Shown in pieces: positions 29,440 to 40,616 of a stretch of DNA of 64,000 bases; within the stretch, counting starts at the first letter, position 1, and each line of letters opens with the position of its first letter. Origin of the DNA: Didymella arachidicola (lineage: Eukaryota > Ascomycota > Dothideomycetes > Pleosporales > Didymellaceae); assembly GCA_016630955.3 (NCBI GenBank), contig CM049996.1:62001-126000 (forward strand), written 5' to 3'. The translations under genes were made by a program, and so were the position numbers. The notes below the pieces were generated by a model that saw nothing but the letters and a program-made list of their open reading frames with translations, did not search any database and was not told where the DNA came from.

Positions 29440-32400
29440 CTACTCTGCAGCAGCAGGTGCACCACTGGCACCTTCACTACCGCCCTGGCCTCCTCGATTA
29501 CCCTGACCTCCCCGACCGCCTCTTGGGCGCTTGTTGCCTCGCGCACCACTGCCGTCAACCTCCCCATCAGCGTTGCGCTTTTGGCCCGCGTTCTGACCAG
29601 GCTGGAAGTTGTTTGCACCAGGATTCAGGCTCGTCCTAGGGCTATTGTTCTGGCTCTGGCCTCCTCGCCCGCCTCGCCCGCCACGAGCAGCAGCGCCACC
29701 ACGCCCGATACCGCTCTGCGCCGGAGCTTGTGCTCCGCCGCGACCGACACCACGGCCGCCAGGTTGCGGGATGCCACTTCCAGGCTGTGGAATTCCGCTT
29801 CGGGGGATGCCGGACTGTGCTGCGCCGATGATATTCTTCAGCGCACCAGGTGCTGTGCCGAGGCCTCGATTAAGCTGTTGCTGCTGCGGTTGCTGACCAG
29901 GAGCGGTTTGACCTGGGTTCGCGTTGGCAGGTGCAGGTATGCCACGCGCGGCCTGCATGAACGGATTTGGTGCGGTGGTTGCACCAGCAGTCTGTGCAGC
30001 CTGCTGGAAAGGATTTGGCTGCTGGGCGGGAGCACCGTTCATTTGAGCCGAGACAGGTGTTTGCTGACCAAGTGCGGAAGCTGGTCGTGGAATCCCGCCT
30101 GCCGGCACCTGTGCTGCAGGTGCAGACGTTGGAGCTGGTGCTGTGTCCTTGGCTGCCTTGGCCTCTTCGAAGACCTTTGCTACTTCCTCGGTAGGTGTCT
30201 CCTTCGCGGCCTTTTCGAATACTGCCCACTTGACCCTAAGCGCGGAGAGCTGGCCCTTGGTCAGCTTCATCTTCAACTCAGCCTGCTTGGCCATGCGGGC
30301 TTCCAATGCCTCCAGCTGAGTCTTGAGATTCGCTTCGTGCTCAGCCTTGGCAATGGCCATGTCGGCAGCGTGGTTGTCGGCGGCATTTTGCTCGGTAGCT
30401 CCGGAAGGCTTATCGGCGGACTTGAGAGCCTCAAGCTCATGAGTCAGCTCCTCGATCTTCTTTTTCAGAGCTTCTACCTCCTTTTCGAGAGGGATCTTGT
30501 ACTTGTTGACGATCTGCTGGAGCACTAGTTTTGCCTCCTTATTCGAATTGATCCAGACCCTGATCTGATCTTGTGTCGCGTCCGGCCAGGAGATGGGCTC
30601 CATCTTCACTGGAGTCTCTGCTGTTGCTGCCTTGGGAGTGTCCGGCGCTGCTACAGCACCGGTACCCGCCTGCTTCTTGAGCTGCTCAATCTCGGCAGTC
30701 AGTTTCGCCTTCTCTTCGTCAGTCTGCTGCCTGATCGAGCGAATCTTGTTGTTAGCTTGCTCTCGCAGATCCTGGGCCTTGCTCTCTCGGTTCGCAATTT
30801 TTTGCTCGCGGGCATCGAGAATAGCCTGCTGCTGCTGGAGAGCAGCTTCCAGTTCAGTGACCTTGGCTTCTCGTTCTTCTAACTGAGCTTTAGTAACGCT
30901 GAGATCTTCTGTGTTTGGCTGAACCTCAGCCTGTGGCGTGTTTGCGGCGTTGCTTGCAGCAGCCTCAGCAGCTTCTGCTCGTGTTCGAAGATCCTCAACT
31001 TCTTTGCGTGCGACAATCAGCTCTTCCTTAAGCTTTTGGACTTCTTCAGACGATGCGGCGTCCGCTGCTGGCTCAATGGGTGTGGGTGTTGTCCCGGTCT
31101 GTGCAGCCTGTTCCTCGGCGGGTGCTGAAGCGGCCACCGCAGACGACTGTGCTGCCTTAAGGTCGGCCTCGAGCTTGACAATGCGTGTCTTATCTTCGGC
31201 CTACGTTGAAGTTAGTCTATCAAATCGAGCTGTAATGTGATTGTGTAACGCACCTCCTTCTGCTCAAGTTCAGAGACACGATCCTTGATGAAGCCCAGTT
31301 GTACTTGAAGACCGGCTGCTGCGTTAGAGGCAGCCTTCTCCTTGTTCTCTGCTTCTGTCACTAGGACTTTGAGTCGCGAGATCTCTTGCTGGAGAGGTGC
31401 TGAATCAGTCTCATGGATCTGACCCTCTTCACCCATGGTGACATCGTTATTCACACTGCCAGTAGCGTCAGCGCCAGCAAGCGCTGTGTCGAGGGCCGTT
31501 TGTGTAATCTTAAGCTCCTGTTGGGCTCCCTCGAGCTGCTTCTCGACCTGCTCTAGTTGTTCTTGCAGCGATGCCAACCGCTCCTGCGATGCAGTGCTTG
31601 CGCCCTCGGTTGACGCGGCTTGTTGACGGGCGGCATCGAGTTCTTGCTGAACAGATGCAAGCTGTTCTTGCACCTGATCACGCTCTTCTTTGACAGCAGC
31701 AACCTCTTTGCGCACCGCTGCCATTTTCTCTCCGTGGAGCTTATTGAACCTCTCCTTCGCGTCTTGTCTCGCTGCCCTGACTGCAGCGTTCACAGCCTCA
31801 TCCTTGTCTGCTGCCTGTACGCCTTCTGCAGACTGAGCTTTTTCGTTAAGGCTGGTGATCTGCTCGTTCAGCCCTGTGACCTGCCCGACAGCTTGATCGC
31901 GCTCCGACTGCAGAGTCTCGATCTGCTGCTTGAGGTCTTCCAGCTCCTTCGGATCAATTCGATCGTAACGCTGGAGCACATCCTGGTGTCGCTTCTGCCA
32001 ACGGTCGCGATCCTCCTCGACAGCTTTCAGGTGCCCTCGCTGCAACTCAATCTCGCCTTCCAACTCGGTGACGCGGATTTGCAGAGGTTCCAGTTCGCTT
32101 TGCAGAGCCTCTAGCTCCGTATTCTTGTCCACAAGCTTAGCTTCGATGCGGCGGTTCTCGTTGCGTAAAGTGGTGGTGCTTTCTCGGTACACATTGAGCT
32201 GTTCAATTTGACTTTGCAGGTTTTGCAAGTTGCTGCCACCCTGTTGAGCCTTGGTCTGCTCGGCGATGAGCTTCTCGCGTGCCTGATCAAGTTGAGTCTG
32301 GAAGTGATTGAGCTGTTGCTCTTGTCGCTTGACTTCCTGGTCCTTAAGGTTAAGCTGCACTTCCAAGATCTCCTTCTCGCGGCGAAGGTAGTCGTTGATC

Positions 32401-35400
32401 TCCTGAAGACCACTTGAATCTGACGAAAGGTTCTCAGCGTCACCAGCAGCAGCAGCAGCGCGGTTGCTCTTGAGGGCCTCGATCTGTGCTTTGTAGTCGT
32501 CGAATTGGCGCAGTAGCGTCTTGTTGTGCTGCTTTGCTCCATCGTAATTCCTCTGCGCCTCGGCGATTTGGCTTTCAAATTGCTCGCGAGTGGTGGTCCA
32601 GTGCTCTTCGCTTTGAGCAAGTGTAGCTTGAGCGGCTTCAGCCTGCGCCTTAAACTGCGCGATTTCGGTCTTCAATTCATTGTGCTCATCTCGGAGATTA
32701 CGCAGGCTCTTCATGGTCTCACCATGTTTCGCGAGCTCGTGCTCGTAATCCTGCTGGGCGCGAGTGGCGATTTCAGCCTGGGAGGCCACCAACTGTGCCT
32801 GATTCTCAACCTCGGCCTTATAATCTGTGACATCATCTTTAAGACGGGCAATCTCCGTTTCCAAAGCGTCTTTCCGCTGGTTCAGGCGTAGGGTTTCCTG
32901 CTCATGTTGACCACGAAGCTCGGTCAACTCTGTGTTTGAGGTTGCAAGTTCAGACGAGATCTCGTCAACGCGCTGCTGAAGGTCGGCGATGGCTGCGTCC
33001 TTCTCTTCCTGAGCTCTAGTCATCTCCTGCTCGTACTGCTCGTGAGTCTCTAACTGGCTACGCAACTGATCCTCAGCCTCCTGTGCGATGGCTTGGAAAG
33101 TCTCGATCTGACCATTGGCAACCTCAAGATCCTCTTGCTTGCGCTCAATCTTCTTCTGGAGCTCCACAACCTGCGCTTCGAGCTCCGCTTCGCGATCCGC
33201 AGGTTCGTCGTTCTCGTCTCCACCGCTGACCTGGCGAGGGCGAAGCGACTGTACACGTTCTTCGGAGGTATGAAGTTGCGACTGCAGTTCAGTGACGCGC
33301 TGTTCGAGCTGTTGACGAGCCGTGTTGGCTGAGGCGTACTTCACGTCGGCTTCGTTCTTGGCCTTGATGATATCATCGATACGTCGTTGTGCATCCGTGC
33401 GCTCGTAGTCGCGCTGTTGTGTAGTTTTTTTGTGATCCGTCATTTCGTCCTCGAGTTTCCGCTGCGTTACGGTCAACTCTGCCTCGAGTGCATCGACACG
33501 ATCCTGGAGGCGACGCCGGTTCTCTGCGTTAGACAGCTCCTGCTCATTTCGAAGGCTCTGCACATCTGTGACCATCTTGCTCAGACGATCACGTTCGTCG
33601 GTGAGCTCCTTGTTGCGCTCGGTGAGACGCGCTTCGATAGTCTTCCACATGGTCTGCGAAGCCTTGAGATTGACAATCTCACGATCAAGACCCTCAGCCC
33701 GTGCGGCAGCATCGAGAGCCTCCTGCTGCGCTTTGTCCACCTTCTCATCCTGCTTGGCGAGGGCGTCCTGGATGGCAGCGTAGCGTTCCTGCAGAGCGGT
33801 CTTCTCAGACTGAAGCAACTTCATGTTGCCCTCAAGGGTTTCGTAGCGATCATGCTCACGACGAACATTATTTTCAAGGCGCAACTTGTCGCTCTGGAGC
33901 TGGTTACTCTCCTTTGTAAGGCTGTCAACCTGTTGCTTAAGTGTCGCGCGGTCTGTAGCGTTCTCTTCCCGCAGCAAGTCCAGGTGAGACTGCAGGTCCT
34001 TGATCAGCTTCTCATAGCCTGCAACCTCCTTGGAGTGAGGCGTTTGGTCCAAACGCATCGATCCTCCGGGTGGTGGTGTTGCAAATCCGGCGCGGCTGTC
34101 GAAGGATTGCCCGAAGTCAGGGGTTCCGTCGGCGTTGAGATGGTGTTGTCGGCTTGTCGTGATACGACGGTACATTTCGCGCTCTTTTGTGACGCTCTTC
34201 AGTCGGAGATCGAGTGACTGTATCTGTTCCTCTTGCTCAGCTACGCGTCCACGCAGTTGTTCCAACTCCAGCTCATCTTTCTCATGCTGCGCAGCTTTTT
34301 CTCGGGCCTCCTGTCCTTCAAAAGTCTCGGCAACCGTTCGAATAGTTGCCAGCAGCTCCTGGTTCTTTCGTGTGCAGGACTGAATATCTCTGTACAGAAT
34401 GAGATGCTGGGTGATGAGATGGCCAGTTGCTGTGGTATCCTCAATCTGGCTCTCCGGCATCTGGTCCGAGGTTGCAGCAGCGAACTTGACACGCTCTTGC
34501 TGTTCCGGCGTGAGCGACTCCAACCCGCGCTCCGCGGCCTCTTGTCGCCAGAGCAGGTACTGCATCTGCGTTACGGTATCCTGCAGCTGCTGGCGAACCA
34601 CATTGAGTTCGCGTTGAGCACCCTCCAGATCGCCGATTGCCTTACGTGCGTCCTTGCGTGCAGCTTCCCTGTCGGCTGTGGCTTCGTCCAACAGGTCGCT
34701 GATCTCGGTGCTCTGGTTCGCCAACGTTTCGTTCTCTTTGCGTAGCTCCTCAATCTCCGGTTGTGCCTGCTCAAGGGACTCAATCATTTCGTTCATTGCT
34801 GCATCCTTCTCTTCATTCTTCTCGCGCAGTGTACGAATCTCAGACTTCAACTGCATGTTCTCCGAGTATAGTTGGGTGACCGACATGTTGCCCTTCAGGC
34901 GCGAGCCACCAGGCGAAAAGACTGCGGGCGAGCCTGCCCTTCCTGGAGTCTCAAAGGCACCGTTCATGGGACGTCGAGGTGTGGTGGGCATACGAGGAGC
35001 GTTCTCAAGCTCAGAGATCTGAGCCAGCAGATTCTCCTGTCCAGATTCCAGCTCTGCGATACGGCTCTCAGCTTCTGCAACCTTGTTACGTTCCGATTCG
35101 ACTTCAGCCTGAAGTTGGCCTATCTCCCGCGCAGCATCCTCGTTGGTCTGCTCAAGCTCAGCTTGCAGTTGCTGTAGGCGGCCCTTGACCAGTTCAGCAC
35201 TTTCCTGGTGAAGTGTTGCTAGTCGGCGTGCGCTGTCAAGTTCGTTACGGAAGGAGGCCTGGTTCTGCGTCGCTTCGTCCTCGAGCCGCTCGATGCGTGT
35301 GCGGGATTCGTCGGTGGCCTGCTCGAGCTTTTCGATATGCTGGCGTAGAGTCGTCTCGGTGCGGCGTAAAGTGTCGATCGTCTCGGAGGCCTCTGCGTTG

Positions 35401-36167
35401 GCGCGCTGCAGCTCGGAGACCTGCGCATTCTTCTCCTTGCGGTATTTGGTTTGGTCGCTAGAACGTGTCTTCAGTTCACCCTCAAACCACTCGTTGTTCT
35501 TGCGCAGGAGCTCGATCTCCTGTTGGAAATTGGTCTCACGGAACTTGACGTTGGCGGCGGCGTTCTCAAGCTGCTGCTTGCTCTCCTCGAGAGCCGATAG
35601 CTGCTTGCGCAGATCGACATATTTCTGGTGTTGCTCAGAAAGCTCCTTGGCCAGGCGGTCGTGGGCTACACCCTTGGCCTCGTGCATTGCCAAAGTGTCG
35701 CGGTTCTGAGACTCGAGAGCCTTGATGCGCGATTGAAGGACCTGCACCTCTGAAGTGGAGCTAGTCGACGAGTTTTTGAGATCGTGTAGCTCCCTCTCGA
35801 TTTGTTGGCGGGCGAGTTCTGTGGAAGTCACGTCAGTGAGTGCTCTTGCCCCAATCCATCTGAAGTGCTACGCACCTTCCCGCGCCAATTTCTGCTGCAA
35901 CTGCTCCGTTTCCTTCTGCGCCTGGTCTGCTACTGCCTTCAGCGAGCGAGCGCGGGACTCTCCGCCCTGCACGGCTGCCTCGAGCTCAACATCGACCTTG
36001 ATCTTCTCAGACTTGAGGTCGTCATGTTCGCGTGCCTTCGCCTCGATTTGCACCAGCAGCGATTGCACCAGCTCAACTGTAGGCTCCGAAAGTAATGATT
36101 GTAGTGTCGGCTCTGGTATGTTGTACGACGCGGCAATGTAGCCAACGTCGACAGCGGCGGCCGCCAT
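29440..36167 (-). CDS. MLP1: nuclear pore basket coiled-coil protein (TPR/Mlp1 family)
   Basis: Three exons, complement(29440..31200, 31254..35818, 35876..36167), introns of 53 and 57 nt, all in frame; product 2,205 aa. The N-terminus (MAAAAVDVGYIAASYNIPE) leads into a near-continuous coiled coil of about 1,700 residues rich in Glu/Gln/Leu, with a break around ARDKRMPTTPRRPMNGAF-like and SFDSRAGFATPPPGGSMRL-like Pro/Gly segments. The C-terminal 300 residues change to a disordered Gln/Pro/Gly region ending in RGG-type repeats (GGRGGRGG, RPRGGRGGQGNRGG). This plan and length are those of TPR/Mlp1/Mlp2, which form the basket filaments, retain unspliced mRNA and tether the SUMO protease and checkpoint proteins. 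Long antisense frames are shadows of its biased codons. Confidence 0.93.
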
Positions 36168-36592
36168 GGTGGGTAGTTGCGGTAATTGTCGCCAGCCTAA
36201 CACATGATCGAGGACTTGTGGTGTCGGCACGCGAAAAGGGAAACAAAGGAGAGTCGAAAGGGCTGCGGGGGCAATGAAGTCGCGTTGGTGAGAGCTTCGA
36301 GCGTCGCGCAGAGCTTCCGTTTGTTTGACGCTGCGCGCGCTAACGTGCACGGGCCAAATCCGGCTGCATCATCGCTGCCTCGAGACTCACTTCACATGTC
36401 TTCATTGTCCTTGATCGCGCCAGCTCCACTCTCTTTCCACCACATCGCCCACGCTCTCACCTTTGTAGTCCTTCGACACTGTGCGACCCTTTGACTAGGC
36501 GCTGCACACACACGCAAAGGAACCGGACTCCGCTTCGACTGCTCTTACCTAGCCGCATACAGCCGTCGACCTCGACTATACCCGCCGTCGCC
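36168..36592. promoter_or_regulatory. divergent promoter region, TPR/Mlp1 and TFIIE-beta genes
   Basis: 425 bp between divergent starts of two nuclear housekeeping genes. Pyrimidine-rich stretches precede the TFIIE-beta ATG (about 36415-36445 and 36540-36590). No TATA box is obvious. Confidence 0.4.
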
Positions 36593-37360
36593 ATGTCGTT
36601 CCTCAACGTCGCCGCGCCCTCACCAACGCCGTCAAACTCGTCGGCGAACGGCGCCAAGCGCAAGCGGGATGGTCCTCAGCAGGTCTACTCGCAGCCAACG
36701 GACGTGGGCACCGGCGAGCATGTCTACACGCAGTTCGGCTATGCTCGCGACTATTTGAGGGAGAACCTGAAGCGGGTCCCATTCGAGGACATCATGAAGT
36801 ACCTGAACGTTAGGGAGGATCAGCCGAACTGGAAGCAGCTGCGCCAGCTCTTCCATTCCACTTCACCAGAGAACCGAATTGGCTTTGATTATGGAACCGG
36901 CATGTATCACTACAAGCCCAGGCTGCCCATCTCGAACCCCTCGCAGCTCAAGGCGTACCTGCAGGCACAGAAATCGGCAATGGGAGTCACCATCAAGGCC
37001 CTCAAGGACGGCTGGCCGGAAGTAGCGACCGAGATCAAGCCTATGGCCGAGAAGAAGCTCATCTTGCTTAAGGAGACTAAGGACGGTGTACCGAAGACAG
37101 TGTGGGATAACGACCCGTCCCTCATGCACGACATGGACACGCAGTTCATCAGCGACTGGCACAAGATTGCCATTCCGGCCAATCCTGATGACATGCGCAA
37201 CACGCTACTCAACGTCGGTTTGAATGTTGCCACCGCGCCGCGCGTACTCGTGGACAACACTCCGAAACCGAAGAAGAAGCGTGCGCCGCGCAAGAATGGT
37301 AGAGTCACGAACACGCACATGGCGCACGTGCTCAAGGACTTTTCCAGCCTGCGAAAGTAG
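36593..37360 (+). CDS. TFA2: transcription initiation factor TFIIE subunit beta (Tfa2)
   Basis: Single exon, 255 aa, start at MSFLNVAAPSPTPSNSS. A disordered N-terminus is followed by the TFIIE-beta core winged-helix region (FGYARDYLRENLKRVPFEDI; NWKQLRQLFHSTSPENRIGF; YHYKPRLPISNPSQLKAYL), a second winged-helix part (IKALKDGWPEVATEIKPM) and a basic C-terminal tail (KPKKKRAPRKNGRVTNTHM). TFIIE-beta pairs with Tfa1 in the Pol II pre-initiation complex and recruits and stimulates TFIIH. Length is near that of metazoan GTF2E2. Codon use and lack of introns are unremarkable. Confidence 0.93.
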   Translation: MSFLNVAAPSPTPSNSSANGAKRKRDGPQQVYSQPTDVGTGEHVYTQFGYARDYLRENLKRVPFEDIMKYLNVREDQPNWKQLRQLFHSTSPENRIGFDYGTGMYHYKPRLPISNPSQLKAYLQAQKSAMGVTIKALKDGWPEVATEIKPMAEKKLILLKETKDGVPKTVWDNDPSLMHDMDTQFISDWHKIAIPANPDDMRNTLLNVGLNVATAPRVLVDNTPKPKKKRAPRKNGRVTNTHMAHVLKDFSSLRK

Positions 37361-37570
37361 GCCTTTTTTTTTTAAATGCATAGCGAGGCGTTGGGAAACC
37401 CGTTGACTTTGAAAATGGCGACAGCTCTGGCTGTCCGAAATTGATACCAAATGCGGAACAAAGATGGGTAACAGACTGAGATAGTACTCTTTCCACTACT
37501 TTACACAATACTTAGACTACTATGAATATATCAAAAAAGGCTAACGCCAAGTCAATCTCAAAAAGCACCA

Positions 37571-38857
37571 CTACTTGTTCCAATGCCGTACACCATGCTC
37601 TACACCCACTACCAGCCCTCCAAGTAACGAGCAGCCAGCCACAGCACCCAATACAATCCTAATAGCCGTCTCGTACCTTTGTAAAACCGCAGCACCACCC
37701 ACAATCGCCCCAGCAGCACACAGCCCAAATACAAGTGCCAACACAGGTGTGATAGGACGAGCGCCTGATTCTCCACGTTCTACCACCAACTGAGACCACA
37801 GCGGACCCATAGCTCCCAGGCCAGCACCATACACCACTGCACACGGCACACTGACCTCAAGTCTGAGCATCCAGATGAGTGGCACGATTGCGATCCCGGT
37901 TAGTATGCTCGCGGCGCCGCACAACATTGAGGCTGAGAGACTGGAAGAAGAGACACGCGGCGCGAACGCGGAGGAGAAAATTGCAGTCCCGTACAGCGCT
38001 AAGAGCATGTACACACCCGCATCTGCACGGTATGGGCTGGGTCGAGTGGCAAAGAGAACGGGTATATAAAGCGGCAGAACCATCAGGCTGGGTATGATGA
38101 TCGCCAGAGCGAAGAGGGTCATAACCATGCGGTAAGCATTACTTCGCGGCCGCAATCGGTGTTCAGCGCGGGCGGCTGTGAGAGCGGGCGGACTGTATTC
38201 CACCAGCAGGAGCGCAGGGACGAGTGTCACGCCGGCCAGGATCAGTGTCGTCCCGTACGCGAGTCGCACTCGCGCGGTGCGCAGACAGCACCACAGCACC
38301 GCCGTATACACGCCTGCGCCTGCAAAGCCTGCAGAGGCGCAGAGCCGGGCCGCGGTGGCGACGGAGTGTCGGTAATGTGTGCTTAGTACGCGTGTTGACA
38401 CTGCGCACAGAGTACCGAGTCCCAGACCAGTCAGCGCGCCCTGGCATAGTACCAGCGCCCAGATCGTGTGGTGGGTGTTGGTTAGGAGACCGATGTGTGC
38501 GCTGCAGACTAGTAGTGCGCCGGTGAGGAGTATCCATCGCCAGTGGCGAGGCGAGCGAGCGTGCAGGTATGCTGTTATGCTAACAGATAGACCAAGACAT
38601 GCAGTCTCAGCTGCGAATACAGCGGCGAGCGCCAGCAGGGGTGTCTTAGGGTGTACGGTGGTGAAGTAGTACTCGAGCCAAATACCCGCGGAGAGGGGGA
38701 TACCGTAGACGTTAGAAAGGATTAGGGCATGGGCGGTGTACGTGCTGACGCGGGTGCGGGAGGTCTTGTTAGGGTGAAGGGCTAGTGCTGCTGGTTGGTG
38801 GGAAGCTGAGGTACTGGTGGAGGCATGACTGGTGTTGGCCGGTGTGGATGAAGGCAT
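37571..38857 (-). CDS. MFS transporter, monocarboxylate-porter-like
   Basis: Single exon. The start at 38857 (MPSSTPANTSHASTSTS) gives 428 aa; the frame is open to an upstream Met at 39001. A Ser/Thr-rich N-terminus is followed by about twelve hydrophobic segments, including ALILSNVYGIPLSAGIWLEYY, WALVLCQGALTGLGLGTLC, VMTLFALAIIIPSLMVLPLY and PVLALVFGLCAAGAIVGGAA. The layout and the segment GLGLGTLCAVSTRVLSTHYRHSVATA resemble fungal MCH/monocarboxylate-porter-like MFS proteins. The substrate cannot be told from sequence. The central loop and helices are somewhat short for the family. Confidence 0.75.
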   Translation of the reverse strand: MPSSTPANTSHASTSTSASHQPAALALHPNKTSRTRVSTYTAHALILSNVYGIPLSAGIWLEYYFTTVHPKTPLLALAAVFAAETACLGLSVSITAYLHARSPRHWRWILLTGALLVCSAHIGLLTNTHHTIWALVLCQGALTGLGLGTLCAVSTRVLSTHYRHSVATAARLCASAGFAGAGVYTAVLWCCLRTARVRLAYGTTLILAGVTLVPALLLVEYSPPALTAARAEHRLRPRSNAYRMVMTLFALAIIIPSLMVLPLYIPVLFATRPSPYRADAGVYMLLALYGTAIFSSAFAPRVSSSSLSASMLCGAASILTGIAIVPLIWMLRLEVSVPCAVVYGAGLGAMGPLWSQLVVERGESGARPITPVLALVFGLCAAGAIVGGAAVLQRYETAIRIVLGAVAGCSLLGGLVVGVEHGVRHWNK

Positions 38858-39330
38858 GGCATCTGCTAGAGATACGCACTGGCTCGTCGCATATGTACGC
38901 GCATGCTGGGAGAGATCTACCCAAGTCAATCTACAAGGTGCAAGGGTCATTTTGTAGATGAAGAAGCTGTCGTTTGCGAGGAAGGCGCATTCAATGCTCA
39001 TGTATTGACAGTACTAACGGCCGTGAACAAGGAAAGCTAACGACTCTAGCAAGCATCGCATTTTCTAAGGTCTGTCAGCTCTCAAGAAGTCTTCAATGAC
39101 TGAGTCGCGCATGGATGACTGACTGATTTTTTGCAACATGATGAACCTTGCGACATTGTGATAGAACGAATTTCAGTTTGGCGCATACAAAGTTGGAAGA
39201 TGAAGAAGAAGGACCCATTGAATCAAGAAATATCTGACATTGTCAGAATCATTAAGGTCATCAGCGAACAAACACAGAAAACACTCACTACCCAAGATCC
39301 ACCAAAATGCCAAGCATGATAACGCACAAC
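38858..39330. other. intergenic, no gene seen
   Basis: Holds the MFS promoter and the 3' flank of the SH3 gene. No motif beyond chance. Confidence 0.4.
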
Positions 39331-39430
39331 ATCTCCTAGAAGATGGAGTTGACAATATTGCCACCAATAGTCGCACCTGCGAGTATCAGAAAATGCCATT
39401 CACAATTTTACCGCCGATAGTCGCACCTGC
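39331..39430 (-). repeat. 50-bp tandem duplication that forms the last intron of the SH3 gene
   Basis: Two adjacent 50-bp copies, 39381-39430 and 39331-39380 (coding strand is minus). Both begin GCAGGTGCGACTAT; 34 of the first 45 positions match. The AG|GT in copy 1 is the donor (GT at 39426-39425) and the AG at 39378-39377, at the start of copy 2, is the acceptor, so the intron length equals the repeat period (50 nt). A TTCTGATAC in copy 1 supplies both the retained-form stop codon TGA and a plausible branch point. Six of eight changed codons are synonymous, the others being Lys/Asn and Gly/Ser. Confidence 0.85.
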
Positions 39431-40157
39431 ACCGAAGATGGCTGCATTCCCCAGCTTCTTGCCGAACTTCTTGCCGCCCTGCTCAAGCTTGCTCGGCTCG
39501 CCGGGCGCCTGCTGTGCGGGGGCTGACGCAGCGCCGTTGGAGACGTCGAGCGGCATGTTGCCGTAGTTGCTGGGCGGCGGCACCATCGACTTCTCTTCCT
39601 TGCGCACGTACGACGCCGGGAAGATGCCTTCCAGGCCTGTGCGCTCGTTCTTGCCCTTCCACCACTCTGCGTTCATGTACTCCGTCACCGCGACACGGTC
39701 GTTGGGAAGCAGCGCCAGGTCTCCCGCGTCTTGGGCGTTGTATTGATACATGGCGGTCGCGTGGGTGAGGACGGTGGGGCCGATGGGTAGGGAGGGTGTG
39801 GAAGGGTAGGCGGGCGGCGCTGGGTTCTCGGCGTAGTAGCCTACGTTCTGCTTCTTCTCTGAAACGGGCGTGGGAGTGTGCGAAGGCGTGGGTTGCAAGT
39901 TTATTTGCGAGAGCTGTTTGGTGACTTGCTGGGCGGGCGCCGAGGGCAGCGCGCGTGTTGGGTTCTCGGCAGAGGTGGGCAGCTGCTGCAGCATGGCATC
40001 GTGCTGTGTCTTGCTGATGACTTCGGATTCGAGTAGAAATTGGAGATTCTGAGAGTTTCATTTCAGTATTTGCGTCCTGCATAGCGACAACATAGCGACA
40101 TACGTTCTTGATGTCGCCCAGCGACCGGTTGATCATCGCATTCTGGAAGGCGCTCAT
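39336..40157 (-). CDS. SH3-domain protein, Lsb1/Pin3-like, with alternative C-terminus
   Basis: Exons complement(39336..39376, 39427..40048, 40104..40157). The N-terminus (MSAFQNAMINRSLGDIKN) and the following helix match yeast Lsb1/Pin3, which bind Las17/WASP and influence actin patches and prion induction. The SH3 domain lies at about residues 130-190 (ATAMYQYNAQDAGDLAL; NAEWWKGKNERTGLEGIFP; ASYVRKE). The tail is GKKFGKKLGNAAIFGAGATIG followed by either KIVNGIF (last intron retained, stop TGA at 39386) or, after removing intron 39377-39426, N-IVNSIF (stop TAG at 39336). Both forms are 238 aa. Intron 1 (40049-40103) is ordinary. See the separate repeat entry. Confidence 0.85.
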
Positions 40158-40616
40158 GGTGAAGTGATGTGTGAGGTGACTGCAGTTTGCTTAGCTATAG
40201 GGCCGGTACTGATATCCAAGAGAACCTACATAGGGTACCAGGTATTCGAAATGGTAATGGCAACGTCAAGAGTGAGCGTGTTGTGTTGTTGTTTGAAACT
40301 TCGCTGGCCGTGAGCGTCGTCCGTCCGCAGTATCCATGAAAGTGGGGACCTCAGGCCTCAGGAGTTCGTAGCCTTGTGAGCCGGCACCCGGCACCCATTT
40401 TAGATCGTGGCGCAGCATGCAGGCTGCGCACGCTCGTGTAGTCACCACATCACAGACGTCAGTGAATCGCACAATAACCACATGTTCATCACTAAATTCG
40501 ACACTCTGCGTACGATGTCTCAGATACTCTTGAGGTCCGCGTTGTGAACCAAAGGCAGCATGGCGCATGCTAGACCCATACATTGAGTGCTGCAACCGTC
40601 TCAACGAGCTCGCCAC
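40158..40616. other. intergenic, no gene seen
   Basis: 459 bp between the SDR stop and the SH3 gene start, both on the minus strand. It probably holds the SH3 promoter. A 116-codon minus-strand frame at 40266-40616 ends where the SDR gene ends and shows no family features. Confidence 0.4.

Noticed and set aside
31212..35831. Long plus-strand open frames (for example 33387-34217 and 29581-30528) opposite the TPR/Mlp1 gene
   Set aside because: They are Leu/Cys-rich mirror translations of coiled-coil codons (CTC, TTG, GAG) and overlap a clearly conserved gene.
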